Source: Akkermansiaceae bacterium (lineage in GTDB: Bacteria; Verrucomicrobiota; Verrucomicrobiia; Verrucomicrobiales; Akkermansiaceae). Taken from it: a stretch of DNA of 64,000 nt. The stretch is taken from NCBI GenBank assembly GCA_025354565.1, contig JANXMQ010000090.1, positions 29,281 to 93,280 of the forward strand, read 5' to 3'. A program made the translations under genes and the position numbers. Below, piece after piece: positions 61,959 through 64,000 of the stretch; positions within the stretch are counted from its first letter, which is position 1, and each line of letters opens with the position of its first letter. The notes below the pieces were generated by a model. That model was not told the DNA's origin, did no database searches, and worked only from the letters and a program-made list of their open reading frames with translations.

Positions 61959-62322
61959 AGTGCGAGTGACCTTGCCTATGACGAGTGCGGCTATCGGTTT
62001 GTGGCGGAATGCCGCAGGCGATGGCAGCATCCAATGCGGCCCGGTCCGCCCCCGTCTGGCCGCCGCTGACAATCTTCCTAATCATTCGGATCATTTAACA
62101 TGCCGCGCGTTGGGCAACAAGCCAATCTCCCGAACCGCCCGCCGCGACTACTCATTTTTGTGGTCACACACTCCTTCATTTTTCTTCGCGGAATTCCTCG
62201 ATTATTTTCGAATAAACCTAGATTTCGTATGAAATTTCCATACAATTTCAGCAACTAAATGCCATTGTAAATCACGGTAAATCACGTCTGATTGCTAGCG
62301 CAAAAGCACCCACAAACTCACT

Positions 62323-62829
62323 ATGAAACAATTCATTTGTCCAAAGGAATGGACCTTCGCGAAAGAGCGCTTCACTCCAGATCACATGATCTCACTTCAG
62401 AACCCCGGCGCGGATGTTTCGGAGCTGCGCCCGCCTTGGGTCGCTCCCGAAAACCACTACATCTCTTTCTTCTACGATGCAGACATTCCCGGTCATGAAA
62501 GAGCGCCAACTCATGAAAATATCCGTCATTTGATCGACTGGCTTTCGCCTCGTTGCCAACCCGGCTCCGCTGCTCAATTTTTGATTCACTGCGATGCGGG
62601 TCTCGGCCGTTCCACGGCCGTAGGTTACATCGCGTGGAGTGTTTTTTTGGGTCCGGGTTGCGAGCAAGAGGCATTTCGGGCGATGATAGAATCAAGCTAC
62701 GAATCCAAGCTGGTCCCGAATTCAATCATCATCGGCTACGCCGATGAAATCCTAGGTCGGAACGGCGCACTGCGAAAGCCGCTCACCGAGTGGAATAGTA
62801 GGGTGCCTTGGCGTAGGACTTTTCGATGA
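62323..62829 (+). CDS. Dual-specificity/cysteine phosphatase-like protein
   Basis: 168 residues. The CX5R signature is intact: IHCDAGLGRSTAVGYIAW (HCDAGLGRS), with the general-acid region probably in NENIRHLIDW upstream. SLQNPGADVSELRPPWVAPENH near the N-terminus is like other bacterial protein-tyrosine phosphatase-like proteins of this length. Substrate unknown. Lies in the flank outside the island, close to a restriction gene. Confidence 0.8.
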   Translation: MKQFICPKEWTFAKERFTPDHMISLQNPGADVSELRPPWVAPENHYISFFYDADIPGHERAPTHENIRHLIDWLSPRCQPGSAAQFLIHCDAGLGRSTAVGYIAWSVFLGPGCEQEAFRAMIESSYESKLVPNSIIIGYADEILGRNGALRKPLTEWNSRVPWRRTFR

Positions 62830-62895
62830 ATCTGCTAGATTTTTGATGCCTGAAAACAAAGTGAACCTTGAAAGGAGGGATGAAACTTGAATAAA

Positions 62896-64000
62896 TCATC
62901 CATCAATCTTCTTCTTAATCGCCGCGAAGTCTTCATTGGTCGGCATCACGAAAAGACACGCGCCACCACTCCGGCTTTCCCATACCGCTCCCACTGCTTG
63001 CTTGTCTTTACTGTCATCATTGGTGACTCGATCTGCGCCCTTGTATTCGACTGCTAGAACCCGTCCGTCGGTTAGCATACAAATGAAGTCTGGATAGAAC
63101 CAATCTTTCGCAGTTTGCAGCCGGAACGATGATGAACGTTTCGAGAGGTTGCGTGCCCAAAAGCGCACTTCCGCCAGACTATCGAGGTATTGGGCACATT
63201 GAAATTCTTCCCGCTCCCTGCCATCGGCTCGTCTTTCTTCAAGCTCGCCGGGTTTGTTGCCGTAATAGTGTTTCTTAAACTCGAATGCTCCCGCGTAGAG
63301 CCAGCTTGGCTCGTAGCCCATATTCGCAAAATTGATAAAGTACGATCCATCGACGGTGAGAGTGGATGCTGGCAGTAGCCATTCCTTGAAAGCCGCATTT
63401 CGTTCCCTGTCCCGGTGATTTTGAATTGCCCTTTCCACCTCATCTCGCAACCGGTAGCGATCAAGTGCGAGCACGCTCACATCCTGGATGCCATGTTTTG
63501 CAGTCAAACTGTTGATCACCTTTCGCAGAAACGCCGCAGACTCGCCAGCGGGAATATCACGATGATCGATCCGCCGATCCAGCCAGCCAATGAGCATTTC
63601 TGGAGTCCAGTCGGCACTGCCTGCAAGCTGCATCACTTGGTGGTGAAGCGTTCCTACGAAGTCCTCTTTTTCATCATGCACATCGGTGCTGATTTTTGCG
63701 CTAGTTCCTACATCAACGACCCCCGAACGGACGCCGGGACGTCTGAGCGGATGATAAGTATCAGATAGGCTCGCATCCTTTTCACTAAGCTTCCAAGGAT
63801 GCTCCAACAAGAACGTGCTTTCGAAAATAAATAGATCGCCGTCCTCTCGCACACACAAGAGCGGCACGGCGAAGTCGATTCCCAATTCGTAGGGCGATGG
63901 CATCCTCGGCCTGCCCGTGCCGAACGCCTTCTCCACATCACGCACCATTTGCACGGCAGCGGAAATCTTCGCCTTACCCTCTGGCGTTACGGCGCATCCT
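62896..64000 (-). CDS. Type III-like restriction endonuclease, C-terminal part (5' end outside window)
   Basis: The frame is open to the right edge (upstream codons read GCAVTPEGKAKISAAVQM), so the 352-residue reading with an internal start is only the last third of a larger protein. Seen: the PD-(D/E)XK-like nuclease at the end, DWFYPDFICMLTDGRVLAVEYKGAD (Asp and EYK), and RAIQNHRDRERN plus FEFKKHYYGNKPGEL, as in Res subunits of type III-like systems. It cuts DNA after the helicase part has moved along it. No mod gene is in the window. Confidence 0.82.
   Translation of the reverse strand, partial: GCAVTPEGKAKISAAVQMVRDVEKAFGTGRPRMPSPYELGIDFAVPLLCVREDGDLFIFESTFLLEHPWKLSEKDASLSDTYHPLRRPGVRSGVVDVGTSAKISTDVHDEKEDFVGTLHHQVMQLAGSADWTPEMLIGWLDRRIDHRDIPAGESAAFLRKVINSLTAKHGIQDVSVLALDRYRLRDEVERAIQNHRDRERNAAFKEWLLPASTLTVDGSYFINFANMGYEPSWLYAGAFEFKKHYYGNKPGELEERRADGREREEFQCAQYLDSLAEVRFWARNLSKRSSSFRLQTAKDWFYPDFICMLTDGRVLAVEYKGADRVTNDDSKDKQAVGAVWESRSGGACLFVMPTNEDFAAIKKKIDG

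Overview
The window looks like a piece of a Verrucomicrobia chromosome (a Luteolibacter/Verrucomicrobiaceae-type genome is my guess). The clues are the C-terminus of an autotransporter-associated beta-strand repeat protein with the typical verrucomicrobial Ca-binding-like tail, MIKFxCPHC zinc-ribbon and GYF-domain signalling proteins, a kinase/ECF-sigma pair, and the small secreted DnaJ-type zinc proteins. No species can be named from the sequence alone.

Left backbone (1-15.93 kb, GC-rich, mostly minus strand): beta-strand repeat protein tail, a TMEM43-like membrane protein, a three-gene extracytoplasmic flavin/electron-transfer operon (secreted FAD oxidoreductase, NosR-like FMN/4Fe-4S membrane protein, ApbE flavin transferase), an intradiol dioxygenase-like protein, an Nramp metal transporter with a universal stress protein and a palindromic operator, a class A PBP whose transpeptidase motifs are all degenerate, a MidA-type methyltransferase whose start codon overlaps that of the PBP, and an ArsR/SRPBCC pair.

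Integrated element (15,960-61,482): a 57-bp perfect direct repeat of the 3' end of tRNA-Leu(UAG) bounds a 45.5-kb island. The intact tRNA lies at the left junction, the tRNA-tail remnant at the right junction, and the tyrosine integrase next to the right junction. From left to right the island carries: a Ser/Thr kinase-TPR, S9 peptidase and ECF-sigma group; a nucleic-acid module (unknown 167-aa protein, RecB/Cas4-like nuclease, DUF3150, DUF1257, DUF2997, Ycf46-like AAA ATPase, toxin-antitoxin pair, WGR-DNA ligase) with strong hairpins between most of its genes; an AT-rich minus-strand cassette (zinc-ribbon/Sel1 membrane protein, GYF/FGE-like membrane protein, 59-aa protein, PrsW protease) divergent from an XRE regulator; a broken secreted repeat protein; a P4-type primase-helicase; a composite defence operon (hsdM, DUF1016 nuclease, hsdS, DUF4209, GmrSD-like, ATPase-winged-helix protein, hsdR, YgjP metallopeptidase); and a right-end core with an excisionase-like HTH, prim-pol/zinc-finger/DUF3987 protein, 9-bp iterons, a zinc-ribbon protein, SRAP protein and the integrase.

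Right flank (61.48-64 kb): a tiny zinc protein, a cysteine phosphatase of the dual-specificity type, and the C-terminal part of a type III-like restriction endonuclease that runs off the window edge.

The best candidates for an undescribed system are the AT-rich zinc-ribbon/Sel1-GYF/FGE-PrsW cassette with its divergent XRE regulator, and the RecB-like nuclease/DUF3150/DUF1257/Ycf46-AAA/WGR-ligase module. The window also shows REP-like palindromes inserted in frame in two defence genes, an 88%-identical hsdM tail duplicated in front of hsdS, and an iteron-type origin candidate.
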